A program made the translations under genes and the position numbers. Positions 33,101 through 41,332 of a DNA stretch of 64,000 nt are shown piece by piece (positions within the stretch are counted from its first letter, which is position 1; every line of letters starts with the position of its first letter). The notes beneath the pieces were generated by a model. The model saw nothing but the letters and a program-made list of their open reading frames with translations, made no database searches and was not told the origin of the DNA. Source of the DNA: a virus; IMG/VR virus record IMGVR_UViG_3300036760_000945, positions 1 through 64,000 of that record; one strand, given 5' to 3'.

Positions 33101-36091
33101 TTTGCCAGATGTGGCAATAGTTTCATATTGCTGCCTGGCACCGGGCAGCTCGCTCTCCGCAAAACCAAGCCTGCGAAGCACCAGATCCCTTGTATCGGGA
33201 GCCATAAGCATTTCGTTTGTCTGTAATCCGGGCAGACTTGCATAACGCAATGTTGCGCCACTCGGTACTTCCCTGGAGGCGATCTCTTTATAGGCCTCGC
33301 CTCGCTCAGAGAAGTTCTGTTTGAAGAGATTATATAGACCTGCAATACCACCAAGGGCAGCAGTGCGAGAGCCGGCCTGCTCCGCTGCCACGGCAGCCCT
33401 AAGTGCCTTGAAATAAGTACGCCCACCACCGCCGATCTCGGTCCCAAGTGGTGCATACTGCAGTTCCTGCATTGCCCTGGGTGCCACAAGCGAAACACCT
33501 GTCCTTGGGAAATAAGGTACGCCAGCAGTCTCTCCGGCATCGCCAATAACACCACGAAAAGCCTCAAGGCGCTCACGAGAAGGCATGCCTCGAGTGCCCT
33601 CTAGGACTGCCGAGGCCCGTTGCAGCAACGCGGGCGTCATCTCGATCGCGTTTTCTGGTCTATAGCCTTGCCCAGCCGCGACAGACTTGGTTTGTGCATA
33701 GAAGCCAAAGGCCTGTTTCCAGGCGCCCTGCATTCTTGTAGCGTCGCCGGGCACAGTATTCAGTAGGCCTAACCACTTTGACATCTCCGGCCATTTCTGC
33801 GATAGGCCAGCACCAAGTTCCATATTTACACGTGCGCGACCGGCATACTCGGGTACCATGTAGTTCATTGTTCTTGCATAGGGTACAGCACCTGCAGCAG
33901 TCTGTGTTAGAAGTGGATACTCGGCGCGGTTTCCCTCTACATCAGCCAAGATGGAAGTTGCTATCTGACTAGGCGTACCACCCTCTGCAGAAGTAGAATA
34001 TCTCTGTCTTGCAGCCGCCTCAAGTTGTGCCTCGGTAGCATTCTTGAATTCCGGCATAGTGCGCAGAACCTCTTTGGCCTGCATCGTCATGAAGTTGATC
34101 ATGTCTGGTGAAGCACGATAAGAGAAGGAAGGATCTCGCACTAACCCAATCTCGTGTTCCCTTAGATGGCGAATATTCTCAGGAGACTCCGGCGTCACGC
34201 CCTTGAAGAAAACCGTATTGAAAATATCCGCAGCCGCCTCCATACCCGTACCCGTGAAGGGCACATCGCTCTTTCGGGTCTGTCTTTGCCAGTATTGCCC
34301 AAGGCGTTCAAGATCTAACTGCATACCACCGGCGCCCTCGGGGAAATTCTTCCCAACCCAGCGAGACAACCTGGCTGCTTCTGGCGTACCAGTCTTACCT
34401 GCATATTCCTGGAAGATATTGAGGATCTGCGAGCGGGACTGCGCTGCCATGATGCCCATAACGTCCATTATGCCGGCACCCTTGACCTCGCCATGTACGT
34501 CGGTCACTGGTAGGTTAAGACCGCCTTGCTGGACAGAAGCAGTTGTGCCGGCAGAGAAAGCACCGATTTTCTCCCCAAGTCCACGCGCCTTCGCGCCAAC
34601 ATCATAAGCCATGCCATAAGCAGAGAGGTTTACTGTACTGATGTTGGATCTGTTAATTATAAGATCGGGGTATTGTGCCTGGAGTTGTGCAACTAGAGGC
34701 TCGGTAGAAACTCCCTTCGCTACGGCCTTACCCGTTACCGGATCCCAGAAAGAGGGAATATTCAAGTAGGCGGCACGTACCTGGAAATTGCTAACAGAAC
34801 CAGCCACGCCCATGAACTTACTGGGTTCGCCCACCTCGGTTGGGCGTCCAATAATTTCCTCTTCACCCCTTGGTAGTCTGAACCTGCCAAGTGTCAAACC
34901 AGGACCGCCAGCAGGCACCGTTCTACCAACAAGTCCCTTCTGAATTGCCAGAGAGCCCGGCCCCTCACCAAGTAGGGTGCGTAAGTCCTCTACTGGAATA
35001 TCGGGAGAGACATAGCGGCGTTGAAAACCAAAAGTCAGATTCTCGGGGCGTGCAGGATTCTCATAACTTACTGCTGCACCGGGGATGCCCGTGGGTGCAA
35101 ACAGGGTTCTTCTAAGTTCACCAATGCGCCCCTCTTTCTCTCCGGGGTAGAGAATATTGGCTCTCGCAAGATATTGTTCTCCGCCCGGAGTAATAACCTC
35201 GGGCTTGATGGCCCTCAACATAGGCCGACCCGTAGAATAATCCATCACATAGGCATTGGCTTGCTGTGTGCCGAAGAAGAGAGAAGAGGATTTGAAGGTT
35301 TTCTCGGGCTCGCGTGGGCCGAGCATTTCCCTGGTCAGAACTGTTTGCTCGCCAGGCTGGCCCGCATAAGTACTTCTAACACCACCGGCACCACCAAAGG
35401 CCTGTGGCTCTAGCATCCCAGACTTGCCATACATGAGACCATATTTAGCCAGCTCGGTCCAAGTATATGGCTTGCCCTCTACGATTCTCCCTGAGAGAGA
35501 GGCAATCCTTGCCTCAATATCTTTCCCAACATTCCCAGGCACCCAGGGTGGTATATCTTCAGCCTTGCCAGTTGTACTCTCGAAAGCAAACTGAACACGC
35601 CCCTGCATTCTCTGTCTTTGTGCAGCGCCTTGTGGGTTCCAGACATCAAGATATGCAGGGGGGATACCCAACATAGTATCGCCATAGGACAACAGTCTAC
35701 TAAAGGCTTTCTCTGCTGTTTCCCCAGGCCGCTTTGTCCCAAATGCGCCAGAGACAGTCATTGCCAGGCGCTCCGCAGGAGAAAAGACCTGTGGTGTCTC
35801 AGCGTATTCTTCTGTCTTCGGATTTACGCGAAACTTGAAAAAGCCAGTTTCCACATAGGGTTGCTGGCCTGCTGTTTGCCTGCCGATAAGATAAGTCTGT
35901 CCTAGAGGCCCCCCATATCCTTCTGCAATATCCAAAGGCAGCGTTTCCCCACTACCGCTCATTGTGATAAAGTAACGTGGATATTTCTCTACAAGCTGCC
36001 GCGAAATAGCATATTCGCCGCCCAGCATACTCCGTAATCTGGCAGTGATCGGATCGTTCTCTTGGCTGGAGAATGGAACTCTAAGTGGCAT
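27113..36091 (-). CDS. tape measure protein with embedded Hint domain, 2992 aa
   Basis: Determines tail length and is probably released at DNA ejection. The start at 36091 (MPLRVPFSSQEND) has AGGAG 9 nt upstream. Central hydrophobic helices lie around residues 1740-1860 (GAIALAAGVAGLNIAAQ). A Gly-rich linker is near residue 1510 (PPSGGGWRGG). A Gln-rich amphipathic coiled region spans about 2480-2700. A Hint domain occupies residues 2760-2891, and a canonical tape-measure end (GAVEVGEQGTEGIVGG) follows. At about 0.15 nm per residue (the known lambda ratio) the roughly 2,860 non-Hint residues predict a tail of about 430 nm. Confidence 0.9.
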   Translation of the reverse strand: MPLRVPFSSQENDPITARLRSMLGGEYAISRQLVEKYPRYFITMSGSGETLPLDIAEGYGGPLGQTYLIGRQTAGQQPYVETGFFKFRVNPKTEEYAETPQVFSPAERLAMTVSGAFGTKRPGETAEKAFSRLLSYGDTMLGIPPAYLDVWNPQGAAQRQRMQGRVQFAFESTTGKAEDIPPWVPGNVGKDIEARIASLSGRIVEGKPYTWTELAKYGLMYGKSGMLEPQAFGGAGGVRSTYAGQPGEQTVLTREMLGPREPEKTFKSSSLFFGTQQANAYVMDYSTGRPMLRAIKPEVITPGGEQYLARANILYPGEKEGRIGELRRTLFAPTGIPGAAVSYENPARPENLTFGFQRRYVSPDIPVEDLRTLLGEGPGSLAIQKGLVGRTVPAGGPGLTLGRFRLPRGEEEIIGRPTEVGEPSKFMGVAGSVSNFQVRAAYLNIPSFWDPVTGKAVAKGVSTEPLVAQLQAQYPDLIINRSNISTVNLSAYGMAYDVGAKARGLGEKIGAFSAGTTASVQQGGLNLPVTDVHGEVKGAGIMDVMGIMAAQSRSQILNIFQEYAGKTGTPEAARLSRWVGKNFPEGAGGMQLDLERLGQYWQRQTRKSDVPFTGTGMEAAADIFNTVFFKGVTPESPENIRHLREHEIGLVRDPSFSYRASPDMINFMTMQAKEVLRTMPEFKNATEAQLEAAARQRYSTSAEGGTPSQIATSILADVEGNRAEYPLLTQTAAGAVPYARTMNYMVPEYAGRARVNMELGAGLSQKWPEMSKWLGLLNTVPGDATRMQGAWKQAFGFYAQTKSVAAGQGYRPENAIEMTPALLQRASAVLEGTRGMPSRERLEAFRGVIGDAGETAGVPYFPRTGVSLVAPRAMQELQYAPLGTEIGGGGRTYFKALRAAVAAEQAGSRTAALGGIAGLYNLFKQNFSERGEAYKEIASREVPSGATLRYASLPGLQTNEMLMAPDTRDLVLRRLGFAESELPGARQQYETIATSGKLAATFTRIPVGSRAESSLAMREIGYGEYAARVGSEAAAAALANPENRGGAFVGFAAGTQASQGDLDRDIATVIQMLRRTPEGKLETFATEDFWKENAALTPEKATGIAKARFQDVGIYQRSSSTFNAMKDVIQGVDPLGKGNDLQWGGMKEAQAVHRQMAVYSQATMGQTYNIRNPMYPAMQMAGYSAKTIADVSESLIQPYQTGLDKWLTGKSGVPFASLLGSAKFTPEGELMAGVLGAGGRYKSKYVLGAEGAAAGGVSNFLHGIADIATRPIVEKGKEYYPIASEMLAGMFAPASGYEGLLKQLQGVPIAGRKEVLWQQLEKQGYGEMMGLPIMTALGGMATTKAGALQLGAKFQEKFPELYKQWQATGTIANLMAGKIPGGHEITAAMATLPAAARAPWETMLAGTGIPLGVAEDTIASLKTKLTATFIPGTDIIDPGKVEESQGLNRQIEAAIERQRQAATAVTGAPQRATEYPTKTPEQTKMDAEAYQRFRREQDIPSARAQQREADLRMMAGGGNRPPSGGGWRGGQGGGAGGSRGGGGGRGWSSFGELQEPPYMSSRDYQATVAWLQGARPYLEPMRAGIEGVLTQLGAPAGEMYQRIGWALENAPEQFGAAIAPVQKLLKGIGANAPQVQRAFKYATEKLGLGAGAEYEMLRAGAVAGGATYDALQQLGVFGSPILGRSEDLGTTGGAGRGRGAGAKELIQLPIESVEKYNQLMERQKGLLDKAGGSLENMNKAELKQYENSERQIRLAEVQQQRATVTAELAGYREQYRAGAVEPGLPSKIRRAEGELGRLGRQEGELQEDITGTPQLFRGSFLRRALGGWGMMYMARIAGMITGGVGQGQQEALAMQDTFAGAASQAGGAAYVPYNQLRAAQNITALYGAQVNPVTAGKMIIAQNPLLSDITSTGVAGLGAYAITQQFGQWAGEGTGMMSFAKGPGAIALAAGVAGLNIAAQTYQKMQAPETVAYQMSKVAATGGAYASLQNFLTVFSTTGIAAGLGGTDQDKETAKWTVLRQMMSGQPNAQMWQLAGTLPGTTQYVKALSTTMQIAQGQRTDLAPDAIAKAFTLVSNQNLPQSYWQRFAEQYQQGMQPGELAAGILSASGMGAGAFAAAPLYGTLQGPPALGQTTAGTALIPGVTTTVQGALANYISKNYPTANQQALLGLGGQYTSGFGAAAAWLPGNVTTASQLRTDTDMKKYLDNQIANGILYNKPAGDVYKARYSAWMAQRAAGLTRTPAPLQTEYISGGEAVAMLPEEAARQTATWSAQEAQANYRIGIGAQLQQQAYQFNRPALGNQLYQQFTSGAMPKGQEWFYNQLYNAQPTAVAALAATGGISPQLMAQRFPMITGQTMGINNMALTDIRMGTNQPTGLNWGQSSLAQVGQTGLQTAQQIWGRNWQTSTGLAAPFIAGMAGGIAIPGGPMTLASGETIGNIGGQYALQFMQNQSQYNQAMASAGLAMKRVNQNLAFTTGVGIQQYAGTINPQTGQPFGPLYQGGTWGLQDAQRALGYQQQGWQFGFQQRGMNLGAQQFQENMALNQRGTQMQRGWTQQDWGYQTQTRELQWGWRQEDYAENIRFMTGRERKLAERQMGRETIMHDLEGEQIDKQKNRQKELWKLEDQRFALQNKQFKENLKMQQEQLDKSIEYYQQNKILQEEQTKLERAQYIQQMALEKESAGITAFYAKQQKDLNDAMVKFQIYADNAKGALSLLTDDALMDWQTAMSTSIPILKKWIDQLLRMPGVTTEHGEGEGNAPCFIAGTMITMVAGLTKPIEEVQVGDMVLSMNIKTREPVNARVNKVFHHSAKSNCGYITINKHLGVTAGHPMSINGEWAHAKTLRLGDALLDKDGKDVVVTDLSWNGEQVPSYNFGTDDETHSYFAGGVLAHNLESMKAAGGILRGLASGAVEVGEQGTEGIVGGRVIPHSEWESLKRIHNLFQRPVGVTIAGGSSYIPMGGKKAGAPQIVNIYIGNEKLSSFVLDAVTKELRS
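27419..27814 (-). other. mini Hint (intein-like) domain inside the tape measure, 132 aa
   Basis: Starts at Cys of CFIAGTMITMVAG after NAP. KPIEEVQVGDMVLS is block A-like, VTAGHPMSI is block B (TxxH), and SYFAGGVLAHN forms blocks F and G ending His-Asn. The +1 residue is Leu, not Cys, Ser or Thr. There is no endonuclease domain. Chemistry of the family predicts Asn cyclisation and C-terminal cleavage, with possible N-terminal cleavage at the Cys, rather than splicing. Cleavage would release the last 101 residues of the tape measure. Confidence 0.88.
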
Positions 36092-36763
36092 TTGCAGAGG
36101 CTCCTGGTATACTTTCCATAATAGCAATTTGTTGTTCTATCACCGACCACTCCAAGAGCCAGATATGTGGTTGGTCGAGTACCCCACCGGCAACAAGTGG
36201 AAGGCCAGTAGATCTGCATCTTTCATACAAGGTCATAGCCTCAGGTTTTTCTGGGAAATCAACCTTGAGGCCTGCCTTCAGTTCATTGAGTAGACCATAA
36301 TATTCTCTAATCTCGTCTCGTAACTTCTCCAATTTCCCCGCGACTAGGCTTCCCCCATCGGCCCAGCCCACAGAGGATTCATCTCGAGGACTTTATCGTG
36401 GATCTCTTCGGCGACTATTGGAGGAAGCCCCGCCCAGCCTCTCTTGAAGGAGGCCGGATCTACCTTGCCGTCCTTGAAGAAGAAGGTCGGCTTCCCATTA
36501 TCATTCTCGATATTGCAGCCCACCATTGTCAGCTCTACCTCTCTGCGATAGAGTTCCTCGGGGGAAAAGTGCTGAGATACAGTTAATTGGTCGCCATCGA
36601 AGACGCGGGTGAACTCCGACAGTAACGCATTGCGCACCTCACATTGGCCTTGAGTTGCCTGGCGGATACGGACAGTAGTATGATCATCCTTGACATCATA
36701 TTCTTTGTCCGTCTTCTCGAGGATGAAGTCTTTCTCGATTGGTGCAGTTAGTTTTAGTGCCAT
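36081..36763 (-). CDS. tail assembly chaperone fusion made by -1 frameshift (G-GT type)
   Basis: The upstream ORF (36344-36763) and the ORF at 36081-36371 overlap and are in a -1 relation. The second ORF has no convincing start of its own (a GTG at 36371 without a good ribosome binding site). The run of five G at 36352-36356 (minus-strand reading ATG GGG GAA GCC TAG), eight bases before the upstream stop, is the likely slip site. Its position directly before the tape measure is the classical place for this frameshift in siphoviruses. The fusion would be about 225 residues. The second part contains KLEKLRDEIREYYGLL, a helical segment. Confidence 0.75.
36344..36763 (-). CDS. tail assembly chaperone, short form (G-like), 139 aa
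   Basis: Starts MALKLTAPIEKDFIL with AGGAG upstream. Predicted to bind the tape measure and keep it soluble during tail assembly; absent from the mature virion in related systems. It ends in PLWAGPMGEA, just after the proposed slip site. Residues 25-110 have a mixed alpha/beta pattern with a charged surface. No sequence family beyond position is recognised. Confidence 0.75.
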   Translation of the reverse strand: MALKLTAPIEKDFILEKTDKEYDVKDDHTTVRIRQATQGQCEVRNALLSEFTRVFDGDQLTVSQHFSPEELYRREVELTMVGCNIENDNGKPTFFFKDGKVDPASFKRGWAGLPPIVAEEIHDKVLEMNPLWAGPMGEA

Positions 36764-36785
36764 TTGTTTCTCCTATAAGGCTATG

Positions 36786-36821
36786 GAGGGGGGGCAAGAT
36801 ATTGGTGCCATGCCCCCCCTC
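36786..36821 (-). other. strong GC hairpin between tail tube and chaperone genes
   Basis: GAGGGGGGGCA pairs with TGCCCCCCCTC, an 11-bp stem with a 14-base loop. There is no T tract after it in the direction of transcription, so it is not a standard terminator. It could reduce read-through or stabilise the 3' end of the abundant tail-tube mRNA. Confidence 0.7.
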
Positions 36822-36845
36822 TCTTGGGTTATCTATTTATCGTGC

Positions 36846-37922
36846 TTAGGTCGGCCAGATGTATTCCGGGACCAGGTTGCGCAGCGTGAAGGTTGCATAG
36901 GCGATATCGGGATCAGTCTCAAGTGCTACACCAGCAAAGCGCAGCAGGATAGACTGGTTGCCAGCCAGGGTAAGGCCGCCAACCTGTGACATCATGACTT
37001 TGTTAGCAGCAACCACCAGTGAATAGGGTTCAATGTCCTCGGGTGTATTCATCGGAGAGACGGCCTTGACCTCGAAGGATGTGGTATACGGCTTGCCGGA
37101 CCACTCAGTGCCAACAGCACTACCGGTCAGAAGGGCAGCATAAAGATCGGGGTTGTTCCATTTGACGGTCATATCGTAGGCCAAGCGCCGCTGAACGATC
37201 GTCACATCCTCAAGGAATGGACTGCCATAGACACGCTCTTGACGAATATCAAGAGGCACATTCTGGAAACCGACGGTTGCGGCAACCACAGGCAGCTCGT
37301 CGCCGCCATCGCCAATCTTGAGCCAGCCACCAGTCTGGCAACCTACGGGAATTGATTCCCAGGACTCGAACTCGTTTTCCCATGACCACTGGTCCGGTGC
37401 ATGATCGAGCTCGAACTCGCGCCCGAGCACATCGACACGCATCGTCAGTGGCGCGTCGTTGGGTAGTACCAGTGAAGCACCCACGATCTTGCAATCCCTG
37501 AAGATCTGGCCCAGATCGGTGGCCGGATTAGCCTCCTTGGGCGGGATATGCTTACGGAAACTCATCCAGGGGACATAAGATGGCTCAGCGGCAAAACCGA
37601 AGATATGCTTGACGATGTTCTCTGAATAGTCGTAGTCGTCATCATCACTATCAACAGCACCCATGAGACCATACAGCAACCAGCCAAGTGTACTTTCAAG
37701 GCGCGGCTGGATCGTAAACCCGCCAGCAACCACGGGTCCGGCCTTATAGGGGAAAGTTGGCACGGGCACGCCGCCAATCTCCGGGACGCCTTCGCGAACT
37801 TCATCCATCACGTCCAGGTCGACCATGGTAGCCCGATGTTTGTACCAGTAGGGCGGACTGAAATCGCCCATGCCGGCTTGGGGGGCAAAGCCAATTATTG
37901 CCGAAGCAGCGGTAATTCCCAT
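36846..37922 (-). CDS. major tail tube protein, 358 aa
   Basis: Starts MGITAASAIIGFAPQ. The beta-rich body includes GGFTIQPRLESTLGWLLYGL, MRVDVLGREFEL, YDMTVKWNNPDLYAALL and the late SILLRFAGVALETDP, consistent with a tail-tube fold decorated by an extra domain (longer than the usual 150-250 aa). Polymerises to form the non-contractile tail. Position before the chaperones and after the tail terminator is as expected. No sheath gene is present. Confidence 0.82.
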   Translation of the reverse strand: MGITAASAIIGFAPQAGMGDFSPPYWYKHRATMVDLDVMDEVREGVPEIGGVPVPTFPYKAGPVVAGGFTIQPRLESTLGWLLYGLMGAVDSDDDDYDYSENIVKHIFGFAAEPSYVPWMSFRKHIPPKEANPATDLGQIFRDCKIVGASLVLPNDAPLTMRVDVLGREFELDHAPDQWSWENEFESWESIPVGCQTGGWLKIGDGGDELPVVAATVGFQNVPLDIRQERVYGSPFLEDVTIVQRRLAYDMTVKWNNPDLYAALLTGSAVGTEWSGKPYTTSFEVKAVSPMNTPEDIEPYSLVVAANKVMMSQVGGLTLAGNQSILLRFAGVALETDPDIAYATFTLRNLVPEYIWPT

Positions 37923-37970
37923 TGTAAAACTCCTTGCCTGTCATAGACAGGACTTATAAAAAGATAAATG

Positions 37971-38510
37971 CTAGGGCCTTTCAGTAAGACATTGCCAGAG
38001 AACCTTGCCTCGGAAGATGAACTGTTTAGGCGGGCCACCGCTTTCAAAGAAAGTGTTGCCAAAACAGAACATCTTGATAGCATGTTCGCCGTAGTCGTCC
38101 GTCAGGCCGTATAAACTGGTATCTTCTATCGAACTCATCAATCTGCCAAGAATATCATAGGCTGTTTCATGCGCCTCGTCCTCCGTGAGATTCTCGCGAA
38201 TGAAGAAGCACTCAAGCCTTGCTACGCCTCTACGCCACCACATTTCCCCACCACCTATTTCTCTGGCCGGTAGAGTAAAACCAATGTTGGGTAGCTTCTC
38301 AAGGGTCACAATGCCGTCAGTGTAAAGCGGATCCTCGTGATCACCGCCACTTACGCCGATCTGTATATTCTTCTGGGTCTTGTCGCTTTGGAGTAGACCC
38401 TTCTTAATAACATCGACATAGGTAGGATCGGTTTTACTAACATTGGTCTGCAGCACATCTGTGAGATGTGCCACCAGTGCATCGAGGATCAAGTTCACTA
38501 CTTGTGTCAT
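37971..38510 (-). CDS. tail terminator / head-tail completion protein, 179 aa
   Basis: N-terminal helix NLILDALVAHLTDVLQTNV followed by a beta domain (GIVTLEKLPNIGFTLP, WWRRGVARLECFFI), which is the plan of tail-terminator proteins that cap the tube. It overlaps the connector gene by 4 nt. The call rests on fold pattern and order. Confidence 0.6.
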   Translation of the reverse strand: MTQVVNLILDALVAHLTDVLQTNVSKTDPTYVDVIKKGLLQSDKTQKNIQIGVSGGDHEDPLYTDGIVTLEKLPNIGFTLPAREIGGGEMWWRRGVARLECFFIRENLTEDEAHETAYDILGRLMSSIEDTSLYGLTDDYGEHAIKMFCFGNTFFESGGPPKQFIFRGKVLWQCLTERP

Positions 38511-39169
38511 TGTAATATGCCCTTTTGCCGTGTAGGTATCCTTTGCAGCTCGAGTTCGAAGCGCCGTAAGAAGAAGTCGGACATATCTTTCAACGGATTG
38601 TCAGTCGGTTGCCCGGAGTCAACTTTTGTGTCGAACTGCCGGATATTGGCTGAACCAACCGCTTTATTAAGTAGACAATAAGAGGCCGCAAATAAAACAA
38701 GAGCAGTGACTGTACTTTCCGGGGGTTCGAGAGCATCGTCGTCATCAGCCGGTTTAGTCCAGGAAGCACTATAGTAGATTTTTGCGCCGTCAGTGCCTAA
38801 AACATTGACGAAGGCGATCGTCCCTTCAGGATAGTCTGTCCAGGCATTCGTTTCAAATCCAACAAGAGTGTTCCTGTTTGCCTGTAGGCCCATCATTGGA
38901 AGGAATAAACCAACAGTCTTGTCATAAACGCCCTCAATGCCAATGGCATCTTCCGGGGCGTCATATTCAGACTCGCCGCCGCCAATTTCCTCTGTCTGAG
39001 ACTTCCAAATTCTTACGGTTATTGCATCGAGTGCGGCACAGATCGCATCCTTTAGGGTATCGGCACTGTAAACAGTACCGCCAACAGTCTCGCCATAGTC
39101 TGGCTCAACTATATCGTCCGCCAGGATACGAATGACTTTCCTTTTCAGGTCGCCAAAATCAAGATCCAT
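38507..39169 (-). CDS. head-tail connector protein, 220 aa
   Basis: The N-terminal helical part (FGDLKRKVIRILADDIVE, TLKDAICAALDAITVRIW) and the C-terminal helices (STVTALVLFAASYCLL, DFFLRRFELELQRI) with a beta insert between fit gp6-type adaptor proteins that bind below the portal. It sits immediately after the major capsid gene. Confidence 0.65.
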   Translation of the reverse strand: MDLDFGDLKRKVIRILADDIVEPDYGETVGGTVYSADTLKDAICAALDAITVRIWKSQTEEIGGGESEYDAPEDAIGIEGVYDKTVGLFLPMMGLQANRNTLVGFETNAWTDYPEGTIAFVNVLGTDGAKIYYSASWTKPADDDDALEPPESTVTALVLFAASYCLLNKAVGSANIRQFDTKVDSGQPTDNPLKDMSDFFLRRFELELQRIPTRQKGILQ

Positions 39170-39191
39170 GCCGCACTCCTATATACTTTGA

Positions 39192-40616
39192 TTAGCTGCC
39201 CAAATCAGGGGCAGGCGGTGCAATCACGCCACCGGGTTTCGGCAAGGTGACTGCGGAGAAGTGGCACTCAAAGAGGGACGGTTCCCAAATATTGTAGCCA
39301 GCAATGATGTCCCAAACATAGCGCCAAACACTCTCGAAGTCGTCAACGGGCTTCGGTTCGTAGAACGCGAGCGGCTGGTTGACGTTGCCTTTGATGCCAC
39401 CGCGAGAGCCCAGGACCAGGTTGAAGGCAACGTGCGTGCCCTTGGTCACATAGGCAAATTCGTCGGTGCCCAGATCGACCGTATAGGGCTTCATGATCGG
39501 GCGATCAAACGATAGTGTCTTATCGCCATACTCGCCATCGTTAATATCCACGATGCGGCGCACAATGGTCTTGCCACTCAGGAAGTTCACGCCGTTGACC
39601 ACACCAAAGTCGCTGGTCCTCTGGGTATGGATGGATACCTGATCGTTCAACTCGAAGATGGACATATCGGTGTCATCGGCCAACGTAATGAAGTGCGTAA
39701 CGCCCCTCTGGCCGACATACCAAACATCGTCAACGGCAGTGTTTTCAGGATCCGGACAACCATCGCCGCGGTTGATTGGCTCTTTGACAACGGCCTGGAC
39801 AGCAATGGGACCAGCATTGTAGAGAATGGCTGAGTTCTGGCCATAGGTATCATTCGGGCACTCGACGAAGCGAATGTTCTTGTAGACACCAATCTCGTAC
39901 TGTAGCTTGTCCTTGTAAAGGGACGCATCGCGCCACATCTGGGCCTCACTCGTGCTGGCGCCGGCCAGCGATTCCTGGAAGTCATAGATGACGCCAGGAG
40001 GAACGATAGCGAGTTTCGCAGAAGCAGCGGTGCCAGGGATGATCGGCGTACCGATATTGCCCAGGCGCAGGTTCCAGGCATTAACAGCACTCAAGGAGAA
40101 CTTGTTTTCCGCGCTGAGATCTCCAAAGTCCTCGGCGCCACCGGCATAGGTCCAATAGGAACGAGGGCCGAGCAGGTGTGCATTACGTGCAAGGATCTCC
40201 AGCTTTCGGCGCACATTGTTGCCCAAGAGGCCACGCAGAAGCGGGCGCCAGTCGCGGCCACCGGACATCCGCCACATCTGGAAGACGCCGGAACTCTTGG
40301 CATATTGCACCTTGTCGCCATATCTTTTGACCATGAGCTTGCGCTGTCTGGAGTCGACGCCGGCAGGCTCGGGGATGTATTGGTCAGTGATTGCGATTTC
40401 ATCATTGTCCACATCGCCCTCGAGCAGGTCAGTAAATATGGATGTTGAAGCTCCAGTCGCGCGGGACTGATCTACCCAGTCGATCAAGGGGGTATAGATA
40501 GTCGGGCCGCGCTGGAAGTTCAGGATAACCTCGGGGACCTTGTCGTCCCAAAGGTTCTGATCAACCACAGAAATCGGGTTGATATTGTAATAGTCTTCAA
40601 AAGTTAAATCAGCCAT
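39192..40616 (-). CDS. major capsid protein, 474 aa
   Basis: The start at 40616 (MADLTFEDYYNINPI) has GGAGG 7 nt upstream. The protein has the N4-gp56-like layout: DKVPEVILNFQRGPTIYTPL, FTDLLEGDVDNDEI, RYGDKVQYAKSSGVFQMW and SGGRDWRPLLRGLLG, with a C-terminal FEPKP-type domain. HK97-fold shell protein. It follows the scaffold gene as expected. Confidence 0.85.
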   Translation of the reverse strand: MADLTFEDYYNINPISVVDQNLWDDKVPEVILNFQRGPTIYTPLIDWVDQSRATGASTSIFTDLLEGDVDNDEIAITDQYIPEPAGVDSRQRKLMVKRYGDKVQYAKSSGVFQMWRMSGGRDWRPLLRGLLGNNVRRKLEILARNAHLLGPRSYWTYAGGAEDFGDLSAENKFSLSAVNAWNLRLGNIGTPIIPGTAASAKLAIVPPGVIYDFQESLAGASTSEAQMWRDASLYKDKLQYEIGVYKNIRFVECPNDTYGQNSAILYNAGPIAVQAVVKEPINRGDGCPDPENTAVDDVWYVGQRGVTHFITLADDTDMSIFELNDQVSIHTQRTSDFGVVNGVNFLSGKTIVRRIVDINDGEYGDKTLSFDRPIMKPYTVDLGTDEFAYVTKGTHVAFNLVLGSRGGIKGNVNQPLAFYEPKPVDDFESVWRYVWDIIAGYNIWEPSLFECHFSAVTLPKPGGVIAPPAPDLGS

Positions 40617-40645
40617 GACAGCCTCCAAAAATTGCTAAACAGGAT

Positions 40646-41314
40646 TTATGCTTTTTGGGTGGCCTTTACATACTTATCGTACAACTCATTGTACAACTTC
40701 TGGTCGCCAGCAATGGCGGCGGCATTGATCTGCAGCATTAGTGCCTTCGCGCCTTCGGGCTCCGTGGTCTTTGGCGGTGGAGGCGTGGTCACGCCGCCTT
40801 TCCCAAAGTCCTCTTTGCCCTTTTCTTTGATGACACCGAGCTTGGTCAAGAAGTTGCCGAAAGTCTCTTCGAGCTTTTCCTCTTCGGCCTCTGGAAGCAA
40901 TCCATCAGCCTCAAAAGTTGCAAGTTCTGGAAACTTTCCCATAATGAGACTTGCTCGCTTATCCTTGCGGCGCAAGGTCTCCAACTCAATCTCCTGTCCA
41001 GTCTTCTCGGTTTCCAACTTGGAAAGGGTGTCCTGGAAGGAACTTTTTTCGCTGGTGAGCACGGTCAGTTCACCTCTGAGCTGTTCAAGTTCTGTTGTAG
41101 TCACCTTATGAGCATCTTGTTCTTTCTGGTATGTGACTTGCAGGCCAGCGCGCCTTTTTTCAGCAGTGTCCAATTCCTTGGTCGCTTTGGCTTGCGCTTC
41201 CTCATATAGTTTCTTGTAGTCTGTTTTATCCTGTTGACCAGCGATGTCGGACGGAGTGGTGGTACCACCACCGGCGCCCGGATCCTGATCAAGGGTCGGG
41301 GAAGGGTTGGACAT
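40646..41314 (-). CDS. capsid scaffolding protein, 222 aa
   Basis: Residues 25-125 form one long coiled coil (YKKLYEEAQAKATKELDTAE to GQEIELETLRRKDKR), acidic and Glu/Lys/Leu-rich, flanked by low-complexity Pro/Gly/Thr segments. The C-terminal 40 residues (AKALMLQINAAAIAGDQKLY) form a helix of the type that contacts capsid proteins. Size, composition and position directly upstream of the major capsid gene support scaffolding. Confidence 0.8.
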   Translation of the reverse strand: MSNPSPTLDQDPGAGGGTTTPSDIAGQQDKTDYKKLYEEAQAKATKELDTAEKRRAGLQVTYQKEQDAHKVTTTELEQLRGELTVLTSEKSSFQDTLSKLETEKTGQEIELETLRRKDKRASLIMGKFPELATFEADGLLPEAEEEKLEETFGNFLTKLGVIKEKGKEDFGKGGVTTPPPPKTTEPEGAKALMLQINAAAIAGDQKLYNELYDKYVKATQKA

Positions 41315-41332
41315 GATATTTCTCCTATAGAA

